In this document: positions 29,256 through 36,819 of the stretch, piece after piece
Position numbering within the stretch: position 1 is the first letter of the stretch
Layout of the letters: every line of letters starts with the position of its first letter
DNA from: Bradyrhizobium lablabi
GTDB lineage: Bacteria > Pseudomonadota > Alphaproteobacteria > Rhizobiales > Xanthobacteraceae
Direction: 5' to 3'
Length of the DNA: 64,000 bases
Assembly: GCF_018129385.1 (NCBI RefSeq)
Contig: NZ_JAFCLN010000023.1
Location: forward strand, 1-64,000
Notes under the pieces: generated by a model
Told to the model about the DNA's origin: nothing
Database searches by the model: none
The model's input: the letters and a program-made list of their open reading frames with translations, nothing else
Program-made: the position numbers and the translations under genes

Positions 29256-30055
29256 GTCGGCTTCACCTTGGCGGTCTTGCGGTCGAGGAAGGCGCGGATG
29301 CGCTGCTTGGCTTCCTTGTCGCTCTGCGCCACCGTCGCCATCAGCGATTCCATCAACAGGCCGGTCTGCGGATTAGCCTCCGCGATCATCGGCAGCGCCT
29401 GCAACACCGCGAAATTGGTCAGCGGCGCATTGGCCGCGACGCGTTCGGCCAGCTCCATCGCCTTCGGCAGCGCGCCGCCGGCCTCGGTGAGGTACTGCGA
29501 GAAACCGTAGGACGAACCCTCGGTGGCGGTGTAGACCCGGCCGGTCAGCATCATGTCCACCATTCGCGGCACGCCGATCAGGCGCGGCAGCCGCACCGAT
29601 CCGCCGCCGCCGACGAAGATACCACGCTGGCCCTCGGGCAGTGCGAAATAGGCGCTAGGCTCGGCGACGCGGATATGCGCGGCGCAGGCGAGCTCCAGCC
29701 CGCCCCCGATCACCGCGCCCTTCAGCGCGGCGATCACCGGCACGCGGCTGTACTGGATGCGATCGAACACGCGGTGCCACATCTGCGAATGACGCAAGCC
29801 TTCGGTGGCGTCCTGCTCGGTCAGTTCGGACAGGTCGAGGCCGGAAGAAAAATGATCGCCGAGGCCGTGGATGACCACCGCCCCGATACCGTCGGGGAGG
29901 TTTGCAAAGCAATCGCCGATCGCCAGGATGATGCCGTCATTGAGCGCATTGCGCTTGGCCGGACGGTTGAGCCCCACGCTCAGCACCGCGCCTTTTTGCT
30001 CGACCTTCAACAGTTCGGATTGGCCTGCGCTGGCGGCAGGGACGGCGTTTCCCAT
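29252..30055 (-). CDS. Enoyl-CoA hydratase (hydroxycinnamoyl-CoA hydratase-like)
   Basis: The 267-residue crotonase-fold protein starts at MGNAVPAAS behind AGGAAG; the longer open frame upstream is repeat DNA. Visible blocks are NALNDGIILAIGD, DHFSSGLDLSEL, the oxyanion-hole ALKGAVIGGGLELACAAHIRVAE, and LPEGQRGIFVGGGGSVRLPRL. The first gene of the operon, it acts after the Fcs-like ligase. It could be a pure hydratase (beta-oxidative route, with the SDR next) or a hydratase/lyase giving an aldehyde. The presence of an SDR and thioesterase, and no vanillin-type dehydrogenase, favours the first. Confidence 0.85.
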   Translation of the reverse strand: MGNAVPAASAGQSELLKVEQKGAVLSVGLNRPAKRNALNDGIILAIGDCFANLPDGIGAVVIHGLGDHFSSGLDLSELTEQDATEGLRHSQMWHRVFDRIQYSRVPVIAALKGAVIGGGLELACAAHIRVAEPSAYFALPEGQRGIFVGGGGSVRLPRLIGVPRMVDMMLTGRVYTATEGSSYGFSQYLTEAGGALPKAMELAERVAANAPLTNFAVLQALPMIAEANPQTGLLMESLMATVAQSDKEAKQRIRAFLDRKTAKVKPT

Positions 30056-30082
30056 GGGTATTATTGCTTCCTGATCAGAATA

Positions 30083-30097
30083 GTTATGTTTTATAAC
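30083..30097. promoter_or_regulatory. Candidate operator upstream of the hydratase-ligase operon
   Basis: GTTAT-GTTTT-ATAAC is a perfect inverted repeat about 28 bp upstream of the hydratase ATG. It shares the GTTAT half-site with the palindrome at the marR-livH divergent region. It could be a repressor site for the MarR protein at 20238-20762. Confidence 0.42.
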
Positions 30098-30132
30098 GAA
30101 TAGGGAGGGAGTCAATAAGGGGACCCTCTCAA

Positions 30133-30221
30133 ATGTCGTCATTGCGAGGAGCGAAGCGACGAAGCAATCCAGAGCTGCACGCGTGGCCCTGGATTGCTTC
30201 GCTTCGCTCGCAAATGACGAT
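30133..30221. repeat. CGTCATTGCGAGGAGCGAAG palindromic repeat, copy 1
   Basis: Left arm CGTCATTGCGAGGAGCGAAG and GCAATCCAG pair with CTGGATTGC and CTTCGCTCGCAAATGACG on the right. A second copy with a longer middle lies at 35432-35555. Confidence 0.7.
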
Positions 30222-30238
30222 GGAGAACACACCAGCGG

Positions 30239-30366
30239 CTCGTTCCCCGGACGCAGTGCAGCGCGCCGCGTTTGCGGCGTGGTGCACTGCGTCCGGTATC
30301 CATGCGTGTGGCACTAGGTCCCGGCTCTGCGGAGCAGCGCGAAGAGCGCTGCACCGCGTCCGGGAC
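30239..30366. repeat. Long GC-rich palindrome (CCCGGACGCAGTGCAGCGC)
   Basis: The left CCCGGACGCAGTGCAGCGC pairs with GCGCTGCACCGCGTCCGGG on the right, with further inner hairpins (GTGCACTGCGTCCGG). It lies immediately downstream of the DUF3237 gene and may end that transcript. Confidence 0.6.
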
Positions 30367-30374
30367 ACGAGAAC

Positions 30375-30836
30375 TCACAACACCTGATGCACGTCGATGA
30401 CGACGCGATCGGCGTGGCGAGCGGCGGACGCGACAAAAATGTATTCCATCAGCCAGCGGTATTTCTCGGCGCCGGTCTCGAACTTCGGCACGGTGCGGAA
30501 ATAGATCAGCTTTGGATCGACCGGCTCGCCGCGCCTGAGCCTTTGCAGGAGGTCGACCGGGCCGAAGCGGATGCCCTTGTTCTCGACATAGACGATCGCG
30601 CCGTCGTCGGTCTCGAAGGCGTATTTGGCCTCTAAATCGATCAGCTCGTTGGGGCGGATGATCTGGAAATCGGCGCCGAACGGCAGCACCTTGCCGTTGA
30701 CCTTCTCGCCCCTCACCTCGCCGCCGATGATCGGGATGATGCGGCGGACGCCGTGGCCGATGTCGCCGGCGGTGGTCACCTCGGCGATGCGGGCGGTGAT
30801 CGTGAAGACGTATTTCGTTTCGATCTGCGGCGACAT
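30375..30836 (-). CDS. DUF3237 domain protein
   Basis: The 153-residue protein matches the DUF3237 pattern as I know it. It opens with a hydrophobic beta strand YVFTITARIAE, then GVRRIIPIIGGEVRGEKVNGKVLPFGADFQIIR, and ends with EKYRWLMEYIFVASAARHADRVVIDVHQVL (both shown in part). The family forms a lipocalin-like beta barrel of unknown function and is often found beside aromatic catabolism genes. It is on the same strand as the TRAP permease genes and downstream of them, separated by a GCATGATC repeat. Confidence 0.8.
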   Translation of the reverse strand: MSPQIETKYVFTITARIAEVTTAGDIGHGVRRIIPIIGGEVRGEKVNGKVLPFGADFQIIRPNELIDLEAKYAFETDDGAIVYVENKGIRFGPVDLLQRLRRGEPVDPKLIYFRTVPKFETGAEKYRWLMEYIFVASAARHADRVVIDVHQVL

Positions 30837-30855
30837 GACGAGTCCTAAAGTGTGA

Positions 30856-30900
30856 GCATGATCTTGCCCGAAAACCGGTTCCCACTTTTCGGGATCATGC
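30856..30900. repeat. GCATGATC palindromic repeat, short form, copy 2
   Basis: GCATGATC and GATCATGC flank GAAAACCGGTT and CCACTTTTC. The 45-bp short form abuts the stop codon of the TRAP large permease gene, between it and the DUF3237 gene. Confidence 0.75.
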
Positions 30901-32220
30901 TCAATGCGCCATCATGCGCGCCGGCAGCCACAAGGCCAGCATCGGGAAGGCGATCAGGATCACCAGGCGGATCAGGTCGGTCACCACGAACGGGATCACG
31001 CCGCGGAAGATGGTGGTGAACGAGACATCCTTCACCACGCTCTTGATGACGAAGACATTCATGCCGACCGGCGGATGGATCAGGCCGAGTTCGACCGTCA
31101 TGACGATGATGACGCCGAACCAGATCGGGTCGAAGCCGAGATGCATGATGACGGGAAAGATGATCGGCACGGTGAGGATGATCATCGCCATCGCGTCCAT
31201 CAGGCAGCCGAGCACGAGGTACATCACCATGATCAGCGCGAGGATGCCGTAGGGCCCGAGGCCAAGACCGGTGAGCAGCTCGGTGACCTTTTGCGGGGTC
31301 TGCGTCACCGTCAGGAAGTAGCCGAAAATCAGCGCGCCGATCAGCACGGTGAAGACGGCGGCTGCGGTACGGGTGGCCTGTAGCAGCGAGGCCAGGATCT
31401 TTTCCTTGTCGAGACGGCCGGTGAGCACGCCGATCAGGAATGCGCCTGACGCGCCGACGCCGCCGGCTTCGGTCGGCGTAAAGCGCGGCAGGAACGGCAA
31501 ACCATAGAGGCCGCCGATGACGAAGATGAACAGCAGCACCGGCGCCCAGATGCTCTTGAGGCCCGCAAAGCGCTCGCGCCAGGGCAGCGGCGTGCCGCGT
31601 GGCAGAAAGTCGGGCTTGTACCAGCCGATCAGCGCGATGGTGAGCATGTACATGCTCATCGCGAGCAGGCCTGGAATGATGCCAGCAATGAAAAGCTTTC
31701 CGATGTCCTGCTCGGTGATAATGCCGTAGACCGCAAGTACCGTAGACGGCGGCAGCATGGCGCCCAGCGTGCCGCCGGCCGCGATCACGCCGGTCGCAAA
31801 GGACTGCGGATAGCCGAAGCGGCGCATTTCCGGATAGGCCACCGCGGAGAAGGTCGCGGCGGTCGCAACCGACGAGCCGCAGATCGCGGCGAAGCCGCCG
31901 CAGGCGCCGACGGTGGCAATGCCGAGGCCGCCTCTAAGATGGCCGACAAATCCGTTGGCAGCGCGGAACAGCTCGCGGCTCATGCCGGAATTGGACACGA
32001 AAGTGCCCATCAGCAAAAACATCGGGATGACGCCGAAGGTGTAGTCGGTCACCGTGCGCATCGAGGTCTGGCCGACCAGTTTCAGCGCCGGGGTGAAGCC
32101 GGTGAGGTAGCCGAAACCGCAGACGCCGACGAGGCCCATCGCCATGCCGACGGGCACGCGCAGCAGCATCAAGGCAAACAGCGCGACAAATCCGATAACC
32201 GCGACCGCGTCGGTGCTCAT
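30901..32220 (-). CDS. dctM: TRAP transporter large permease (DctM)
   Basis: The 439-residue protein with about a dozen hydrophobic helices is the DctM subunit. Characteristic segments are RVPVGMAMGLVG, GGLGIATVGACGGFAAICGSSVATAATF (shown in part), GTLGAMLPPSTVLAVYGIITEQ, and LIHPPVGMNVFVIKSVV. It couples sodium or proton symport to uptake of an organic acid. Its start is four bases after the dctQ stop, so the two are translated together. Proximity to pobA suggests an aromatic or hydroxy acid, but that is inference. Confidence 0.92.
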   Translation of the reverse strand: MSTDAVAVIGFVALFALMLLRVPVGMAMGLVGVCGFGYLTGFTPALKLVGQTSMRTVTDYTFGVIPMFLLMGTFVSNSGMSRELFRAANGFVGHLRGGLGIATVGACGGFAAICGSSVATAATFSAVAYPEMRRFGYPQSFATGVIAAGGTLGAMLPPSTVLAVYGIITEQDIGKLFIAGIIPGLLAMSMYMLTIALIGWYKPDFLPRGTPLPWRERFAGLKSIWAPVLLFIFVIGGLYGLPFLPRFTPTEAGGVGASGAFLIGVLTGRLDKEKILASLLQATRTAAAVFTVLIGALIFGYFLTVTQTPQKVTELLTGLGLGPYGILALIMVMYLVLGCLMDAMAMIILTVPIIFPVIMHLGFDPIWFGVIIVMTVELGLIHPPVGMNVFVIKSVVKDVSFTTIFRGVIPFVVTDLIRLVILIAFPMLALWLPARMMAH

Positions 32221-32224
32221 CGCC

Positions 32225-32737
32225 CTACTCCACGGCCTTCACTTTGGGTTCTTCCTGCATCTCCTCGGGGTGGAAGATCAGGCGATAGGTGCGGATCGCG
32301 ATCAGCAACACGGCGGCGAAATCGCCCGCCCAGGCCAGCGCAAAGAACGGCCAGGTCGGCATGTGCATGTCGAAGGTGAGCACGTTGTCGTTGTAGGTGC
32401 CGCGCACCTTGTCGAACAAGGTCCAGGTCTGCACCGCCACCACGAACAGCAGCACCAGGGTGGCGAACACGTCGATCATGCGCTTGTAGCGCGGGCCGAC
32501 ATTGGCCCAGACGAGATCAACGGTGATGTGGCCACCGCGATAGGAGGTGGCGGCAATGCCCCAGAAGATCAGGATGCCGAGCAGCATGCGGCCGATGTCG
32601 AAGGAATCGGGAATGTTGTAGCTGAGCGTGTTGCGCAGGATCACCGCCAGGAAGATGTTGAGCGCGACGATGCCGACAAAGGCCGCCGCGATCCATTCGA
32701 TGGTGTCGATGAACCGGTCCATCCACGCGCGAGACAT
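32225..32737 (-). CDS. dctQ: TRAP transporter small permease (DctQ)
   Basis: The 170-residue protein starts at MSRAWMDRFIDTIEW behind AGGAA; the open frame upstream is intergenic repeat. It has four hydrophobic segments, including AAAFVGIVALNIFLAVILRN, IGRMLLGILIFWGIAATSYRGGHITVDLV (shown in part) and a C-terminal pair. This is the usual DctQ architecture that scaffolds DctM. Confidence 0.88.
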   Translation of the reverse strand: MSRAWMDRFIDTIEWIAAAFVGIVALNIFLAVILRNTLSYNIPDSFDIGRMLLGILIFWGIAATSYRGGHITVDLVWANVGPRYKRMIDVFATLVLLFVVAVQTWTLFDKVRGTYNDNVLTFDMHMPTWPFFALAWAGDFAAVLLIAIRTYRLIFHPEEMQEEPKVKAVE

Positions 32738-32792
32738 GTTGGGGAATTCCTGTAGCGGTGAGTTGAATCGGTATGGCTCGGGATTCGGTTTA

Positions 32793-32949
32793 ACCTCTCC
32801 CGCTTGCGGGGGAGGTCGGCGCGTAGCGCCGGGTGGGGGCTCTATCCACGCGGGCAGTCTGACTCGCGGCGACACCCCCACCCCGCTCTTACTCAAGTAC
32901 GGCGGCCGTAGGCCGCCTCTGCCTCCCCCACAAGAGCGGGAGAGGGGGA
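32793..32949. repeat. Long intergenic palindrome (CCTCTCCCGC family)
   Basis: The stretch begins with CCTCTCCCGCTTGCGGGGGAGG and ends with CAAGAGCGGGAGAGGGGG, with inner GGCGGCCGTAGGCCGCC. It separates dctQ from dctP and could set different transcript levels for the binding protein and the permeases. Confidence 0.6.
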
Positions 32950-32968
32950 CGAAGCAGCGGTGCGTCCC

Positions 32969-33985
32969 TTACTCCGCCAGCGCGTTGTGCTTCTTGAGCG
33001 CCGCGCGCAGGTCGGCCATCGCCGGGTCGGGATCGACACCGGTCTTCTTGACGCCCTCGCCCCAGGTCTTGACCAGCGGCTCGGACGCCTTCTTCCACAG
33101 CGCGATCTGCTCGGGCGTGAGCTTGTAGACCTCGTGGCTGGATTCGGCCTTGATCTTGGCGATGCCGGCGTCCTCCATCTTGCCCCAGTGCTCGCCGACG
33201 CGGCCGGCAGCTTCCGTGTTGCAATTGTTGTCGATCGCCTTCTTCTGCTTGTCGGACATCGCGTTGTACTTGTCCTTGTTGATCACGAAGGCGAAGGTCG
33301 TGGTGTAGAGCGGCGCCTCCATGTCGTATTTCGTCACCTTGTCGATGCCGAACAGCAGCAGCGAACCCCAGGGGAAGGTGACGGCATCGGCGACGCCGCG
33401 CTCGATGATGTCGCGCACTTCAGGCGCCGAGGACTGCACATTGGTGCCGCCAAGCGATGTGACGAAGTTGGCCATGGTGGCGTGCGCCGGGCGGATCTTC
33501 ATGCCCTTGATGTCCTCGGGAACCACGATCTTCTTGGTCCGCGAATGGAACGACGACGGCGAATGCACGAAGGCGAGGCAGAACTTGACGTCCTTCATCT
33601 CCTTCTCGGCATATTTGCGATACCACTCGTCGAGGCCCATCGAGCCGCCCTTGGCGTCCGACATCAGGAAGGGCATCTCGCCCGCGCCGATGATCGGGAA
33701 GCGGCCGGGCTGGTAGCCGGGATTGACGTAGGTGACGTCGGCAATGCCGTCGCGCGCCATGTCGTAATGGTCGAACGCCTTGCCGAGCTGCTGGGCCGGA
33801 AACACCTTCGACTTGATGGTGCCGCCGGAATCCTTCTCGACCGCGGCTGCCCAATCTTCCAGCGACTTTTGCAGGGGATGCGACGCCGGCACCCAGTGCG
33901 AGATTTTCAGGTCGAAGGTTTTTTCCTGCGCCATCGCAGGCGTGACGCTGGCGGCGAGCAGCAGCGCCAGGAACGTTTTCCTCAT
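32969..33985 (-). CDS. dctP: TRAP transporter substrate-binding protein (DctP)
   Basis: The 338-residue periplasmic receptor begins behind AGGGAGA with a signal peptide ending MAQ near residue 20. The mature EKTFDLKISHWVPASHPLQKSLEDWAAAV (shown in part) opening, the MKIRPAHATMANFVTSLGG segment with the conserved arginine, and the helical C-terminus are typical of DctP/TeaA-type receptors. It is the first gene of the TRAP operon, divergent from pobA, so its ligand is probably an organic or aromatic acid. Confidence 0.9.
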   Translation of the reverse strand: MRKTFLALLLAASVTPAMAQEKTFDLKISHWVPASHPLQKSLEDWAAAVEKDSGGTIKSKVFPAQQLGKAFDHYDMARDGIADVTYVNPGYQPGRFPIIGAGEMPFLMSDAKGGSMGLDEWYRKYAEKEMKDVKFCLAFVHSPSSFHSRTKKIVVPEDIKGMKIRPAHATMANFVTSLGGTNVQSSAPEVRDIIERGVADAVTFPWGSLLLFGIDKVTKYDMEAPLYTTTFAFVINKDKYNAMSDKQKKAIDNNCNTEAAGRVGEHWGKMEDAGIAKIKAESSHEVYKLTPEQIALWKKASEPLVKTWGEGVKKTGVDPDPAMADLRAALKKHNALAE

Positions 33986-34041
33986 GGACGTCGTCTCCCT
34001 TGATTGTGGAGCGGGCGTTGGCCGCCCGGCCTCTCGTTAGT

Positions 34042-34051
34042 TAACATGTTA
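34042..34051. promoter_or_regulatory. Palindrome TAACATGTTA in the dctP promoter
   Basis: A perfect 10-bp palindrome lies about 57 bp upstream of dctP and overlaps TATAAC/TATAAT-like -10 sequences on both strands. It may be an operator. The flanking GTTATATAAT resembles GTTATATGAT at 34174-34183 on the pobA side. Confidence 0.35.
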
Positions 34052-34178
34052 TATAATCGGCATGTCTTTTCAAGCCGGGTGTGGCCAGCCTCCATCTGCG
34101 ATACATCCGCCGCGCAGACTTGCTGCGACGCGGAAGTGAAAAAGACTGGACGGCCTCACCCTTTGTGCCGATTGTTAT

Positions 34179-34194
34179 ATGATGTAATCATCAT
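34179..34194. promoter_or_regulatory. Inverted repeat ATGATG-TAAT-CATCAT upstream of pobA
   Basis: The arms are perfect over six bases with a four-base centre, 54 bp upstream of the pobA start and partly inside a GTTATATGAT element. It is a candidate operator for pobA control. No regulator gene is adjacent, so the binder is unknown. Confidence 0.38.
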
Positions 34195-34248
34195 TACAAG
34201 CCTGCGACATTTCGACGGGCGAACCACCGCCACACAAGGAAACGCGCA

Positions 34249-35418
34249 TTGCGGACACAAGTCGTCATCATCGGTGCCGGTCCGGCCGGATTGTTGCTAG
34301 GGCAACTACTGCATCTTTACGGCATCGACAACATCATTCTCGAGCGCCAGACGGGCGAGTATGTGCTTGGCCGCATCCGCGCGGGGCTGCTGGAGGAAGG
34401 CACCGTGTCGCTGCTCGACAAGGTCGGCGCAGGCGCCCGCGCCCGTCGCGAGGGGCTGGTGCATCATGGCGTGGAACTCGCCTTCGGCGGCGCGCGGCAT
34501 CGCATCGACATGCACGGGGCGACCGGCAAGACCGTAATGATCTACGGCCAGACCGAGGTGACGCTCGATTTGATGAACGCGCGGAAGGCTTCGGGGCAGA
34601 TCTCGGTCTATCAGGCCGCCGATGTCACGCCACTCGATTTCGATACCGACCGCCCGCGCGTGACCTACGTGAAAGACGGCGTCACCCACGAGATCGCCTG
34701 CGATTTCATCGCCGGCTGCGACGGCTTTCATGGCGTCAGCCGGGCCAGTGTCAAGCCATCGGCGATCCAGACCTTTGAGCGGGTCTATCCGTTCGGCTGG
34801 CTCGGCATTTTGTCGGAGACGCCGCCGGTCTCGCCGGAGCTGATCTATGTCAACCACGCGCGCGGCTTTGCGCTCTGCACCATGCGCTCGCACACCCGCA
34901 GCCGCTATTACCTGCAATGCCCGCTCGACGACGACATCAGGAACTGGCCGGACGAGCGGTTCTGGGACGAGTTGAAGCAGCGGATCGACCGGAAGGCGGT
35001 GGACAATCTCGTCACCGGTCCCTCGATCGAAAAGAGCATCGCGCCGCTGCGCAGCTTCGTCGCCGAGCCGATGCGGTTCGGCCGCATGTTCCTGGCGGGT
35101 GACGCCGCCCATATCGTGCCGCCGACCGGGGCCAAGGGATTGAATCTCGCGGCCAGCGACGTGCATTACCTCTCCGGCGCGTTGCGCGAATATTACGACG
35201 AGAAGTCATCCGCAGGGATCGACGGCTATTCGGCGAAGGCCTTGAGCCGGGTATGGAAGGCGGTGCGCTTCTCCTGGTGGATGACCTCGATGCTGCACAA
35301 GTTTCCGGACGAGGGCGAATTCGGCGCGCGGATCCAGTTGGCTGAGCTGAACTATCTGGTGGGGTCGAAGGCCGCATCGGCTTCGCTGTCGGAGAATTAT
35401 GTGGGGCTGCCGTTCTAG
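34249..35418 (+). CDS. pobA: 4-hydroxybenzoate 3-monooxygenase (PobA)
   Basis: The 389-residue flavoprotein matches PobA in length and throughout. It has the FAD motif VVIIGAGPAGLLLG at the N-terminus, RIRAGLLE, the substrate-site stretch TRSRYYLQ, and FLAGDAAHIVPPTGAKGLNLAASDV. It converts 4-hydroxybenzoate to protocatechuate with NADPH and O2. The start is a TTG with AAGGAAA eight bases before it; no nearby ATG fits. It is divergent from the TRAP operon, and the usual pobR is not adjacent. 4-Hydroxybenzoate could come from the hydroxycinnamate genes at 24933-30055. Confidence 0.94.
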   Translation: MRTQVVIIGAGPAGLLLGQLLHLYGIDNIILERQTGEYVLGRIRAGLLEEGTVSLLDKVGAGARARREGLVHHGVELAFGGARHRIDMHGATGKTVMIYGQTEVTLDLMNARKASGQISVYQAADVTPLDFDTDRPRVTYVKDGVTHEIACDFIAGCDGFHGVSRASVKPSAIQTFERVYPFGWLGILSETPPVSPELIYVNHARGFALCTMRSHTRSRYYLQCPLDDDIRNWPDERFWDELKQRIDRKAVDNLVTGPSIEKSIAPLRSFVAEPMRFGRMFLAGDAAHIVPPTGAKGLNLAASDVHYLSGALREYYDEKSSAGIDGYSAKALSRVWKAVRFSWWMTSMLHKFPDEGEFGARIQLAELNYLVGSKAASASLSENYVGLPF

Positions 35419-35431
35419 CCCCGCTCTCTCC

Positions 35432-35555
35432 CCGTCATTGCGAGGAGCCCGCGACAAAATTGCGAAGCAATTTTGCGCTCGAGCGACGAAGCAATCCAGC
35501 TTCGTTGCCGCGGCGAAGAAAGCTGGATTGCGTCGCTTCGCTCGCAATGACGATT
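35432..35555. repeat. CGTCATTGCGAGGAG palindromic repeat, copy 2
   Basis: The arms CGTCATTGCGAGGAG.. and ..GCTTCGCTCGCAATGACG, with inner AGCAATCCAGCTT / AAGCTGGATTGC, match the repeat at 30133-30221. An extra hairpin, AAAATTGCGAAGCAATTTT, is inserted in the left arm. It lies between the convergent pobA and thioesterase genes. Confidence 0.7.
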
Positions 35556-35589
35556 TCAATAGCTCGTCGTCTCAGAGCGTGACGGAGGC

Positions 35590-36030
35590 CTATGCCTCCG
35601 GCTTGATCTGGAAATTGCGGGTGGTGGCGAGCACCGTCCCACACAGCGTCTCTTCCTCGCCGGAAACGGTATAGATGTCGGCCGCGCCGACCGAGTTGGT
35701 GCGCCCGGCCTGTAGCACGCGGCCCTTGGCGCGCAGCCGTTCGCCCCTGGCGGCGCCGGTCATCTTCACGGTGAAATCGATCGTGGCGAGCGCCCAGCCG
35801 CGCGGCAGCAGCGACAAGCAGGAGATGACCGCCGCGACGTCGCCGGCCATGCCGACGATGGACGCCGGAAACTGCCCGGGCGGGCCGGAGAGGCGCTTGT
35901 CGAACGGCAGTTCGATCGTCACCTCACCAGGTTCGATCGAAACCATGCGGATGGCGTACTCCCGCACGAATTCCAGCCCCGCGGAAAAGGCGTCGATCTC
36001 GGCCCTGCTCAGCCGGTCCTGCGCATCCAT
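35590..36030 (-). CDS. PaaI-type (hot-dog fold) thioesterase
   Basis: This is a 146-residue hot-dog-fold protein of the PaaI/YdiI kind. Visible parts are VSIEPGEVTIELPFDKRL, GMAGDVAAVISCLSLLP in the place of the usual HGG-helix segment, and ALATIDFTVKMTGAARGERLRAKGRV. The canonical HGG is replaced by SIVGMAGD, so the active-site residue differs from the neighbour at 36255. It starts behind GGGGGAGG. Divergently placed to a second thioesterase, it probably hydrolyses acyl-CoA intermediates; the substrate is unknown. Confidence 0.8.
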   Translation of the reverse strand: MDAQDRLSRAEIDAFSAGLEFVREYAIRMVSIEPGEVTIELPFDKRLSGPPGQFPASIVGMAGDVAAVISCLSLLPRGWALATIDFTVKMTGAARGERLRAKGRVLQAGRTNSVGAADIYTVSGEEETLCGTVLATTRNFQIKPEA

Positions 36031-36254
36031 GGACTCGCCTCCCCCGTCTCATTCGACCAAGCCGCTGCACTTGCGCCGTCCTCCGCGAGGACGACCGCAA
36101 ATGATCTCGCGACATCCTCGATCGGCTTCGCGCTGCATTCAATGGCGGCCGCTTCAAACAGGCGCTGCAAGAACGTTTAAAACTTTGTAGGCGGTGCAGC
36201 CGTCACAAACTTCGCGTTGAATGCGCTGGCACGACGTAACGATCCGAGGTTCGC

Positions 36255-36707
36255 ATGACGCTGACCGACGCTTTGCTCTCCACCGGTATCCCCGCCGGCT
36301 TCGAACCGCACTTCAAGAAAAGCCCCGTCACCGATCCGTGGGAGCCGCTCTATTCCAGGTTTCTCGACAAGGCCGTGCATATGGGGCTGCGGCTTGCGAA
36401 GGCGCACACCAATTCCCGCGGGCTCATCCATGGCGGGCTGATCGCTGCCCTCTCGGACAACGCGATGGGCTACAGCTGCGCGCAGGCCATGGGATGGGAC
36501 ACCGGCAAGTCGCTGGTGACGGTCAATCTGTCAGTCGATTTCATCGGCAGCGCGAGTATCGGGCAATGGCTCTCGATTGAGCCCGAGGTGATCAAGACCG
36601 GCAGCACGATCTGTTTTGCACAGAGCCTGATCAAGGCCGACGGCGTCGTGATAGCGCGCGCCAACGGCACGTTCCGCGTGGTGCCGAAGAAGGAGGCGGT
36701 GAGCTGA
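36255..36707 (+). CDS. PaaI-type (hot-dog fold) thioesterase
   Basis: The 150-residue protein carries the diagnostic GLIHGGLIAALSDNAMGYSCA helix of PaaI-like thioesterases, followed by LVTVNLSVDFIGSASIGQWLSIEPEVIK (shown in part). A GAGG ribosome site precedes the ATG. It lies divergently from another thioesterase over 224 bp with no recognisable features. It probably clears aryl- or acyl-CoA by-products in the neighbouring pathways. Confidence 0.85.
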   Translation: MTLTDALLSTGIPAGFEPHFKKSPVTDPWEPLYSRFLDKAVHMGLRLAKAHTNSRGLIHGGLIAALSDNAMGYSCAQAMGWDTGKSLVTVNLSVDFIGSASIGQWLSIEPEVIKTGSTICFAQSLIKADGVVIARANGTFRVVPKKEAVS

Positions 36708-36716
36708 GGCCCCTAT

Positions 36717-36813
36717 CCATCGTCATGCCCGGGCTTGTCCCGGGCATCCACGTCTTTCTCGCCGTGCGAAAGCAAGACGTGGATGGCCGGGACAGGCCCG
36801 GCCATGACAGCAA
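36717..36813. repeat. Intergenic palindrome (CGTCATGCCCGGGCTTGTCCCGGGC)
   Basis: Left CATGCCCGGGCTTGTCCCGGGCATCCACGTC and right GACGTGGATGGCCGGGACAGGCCCGGCCATG segments pair over a short loop (shown in part). It lies between the convergent thioesterase and LysR genes and could end both. Confidence 0.6.
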
Positions 36814-36819
36814 CTCCAG

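Larger units (their letters stand above)
30056..30374. other. 319-bp gene-free region: promoter plus two palindromes
   Basis: From the hydratase start outward it holds the putative operator/promoter (30083-30097), then two long intergenic palindromes at 30133-30221 and 30239-30366. I see no coding signal in it. Confidence 0.6.
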
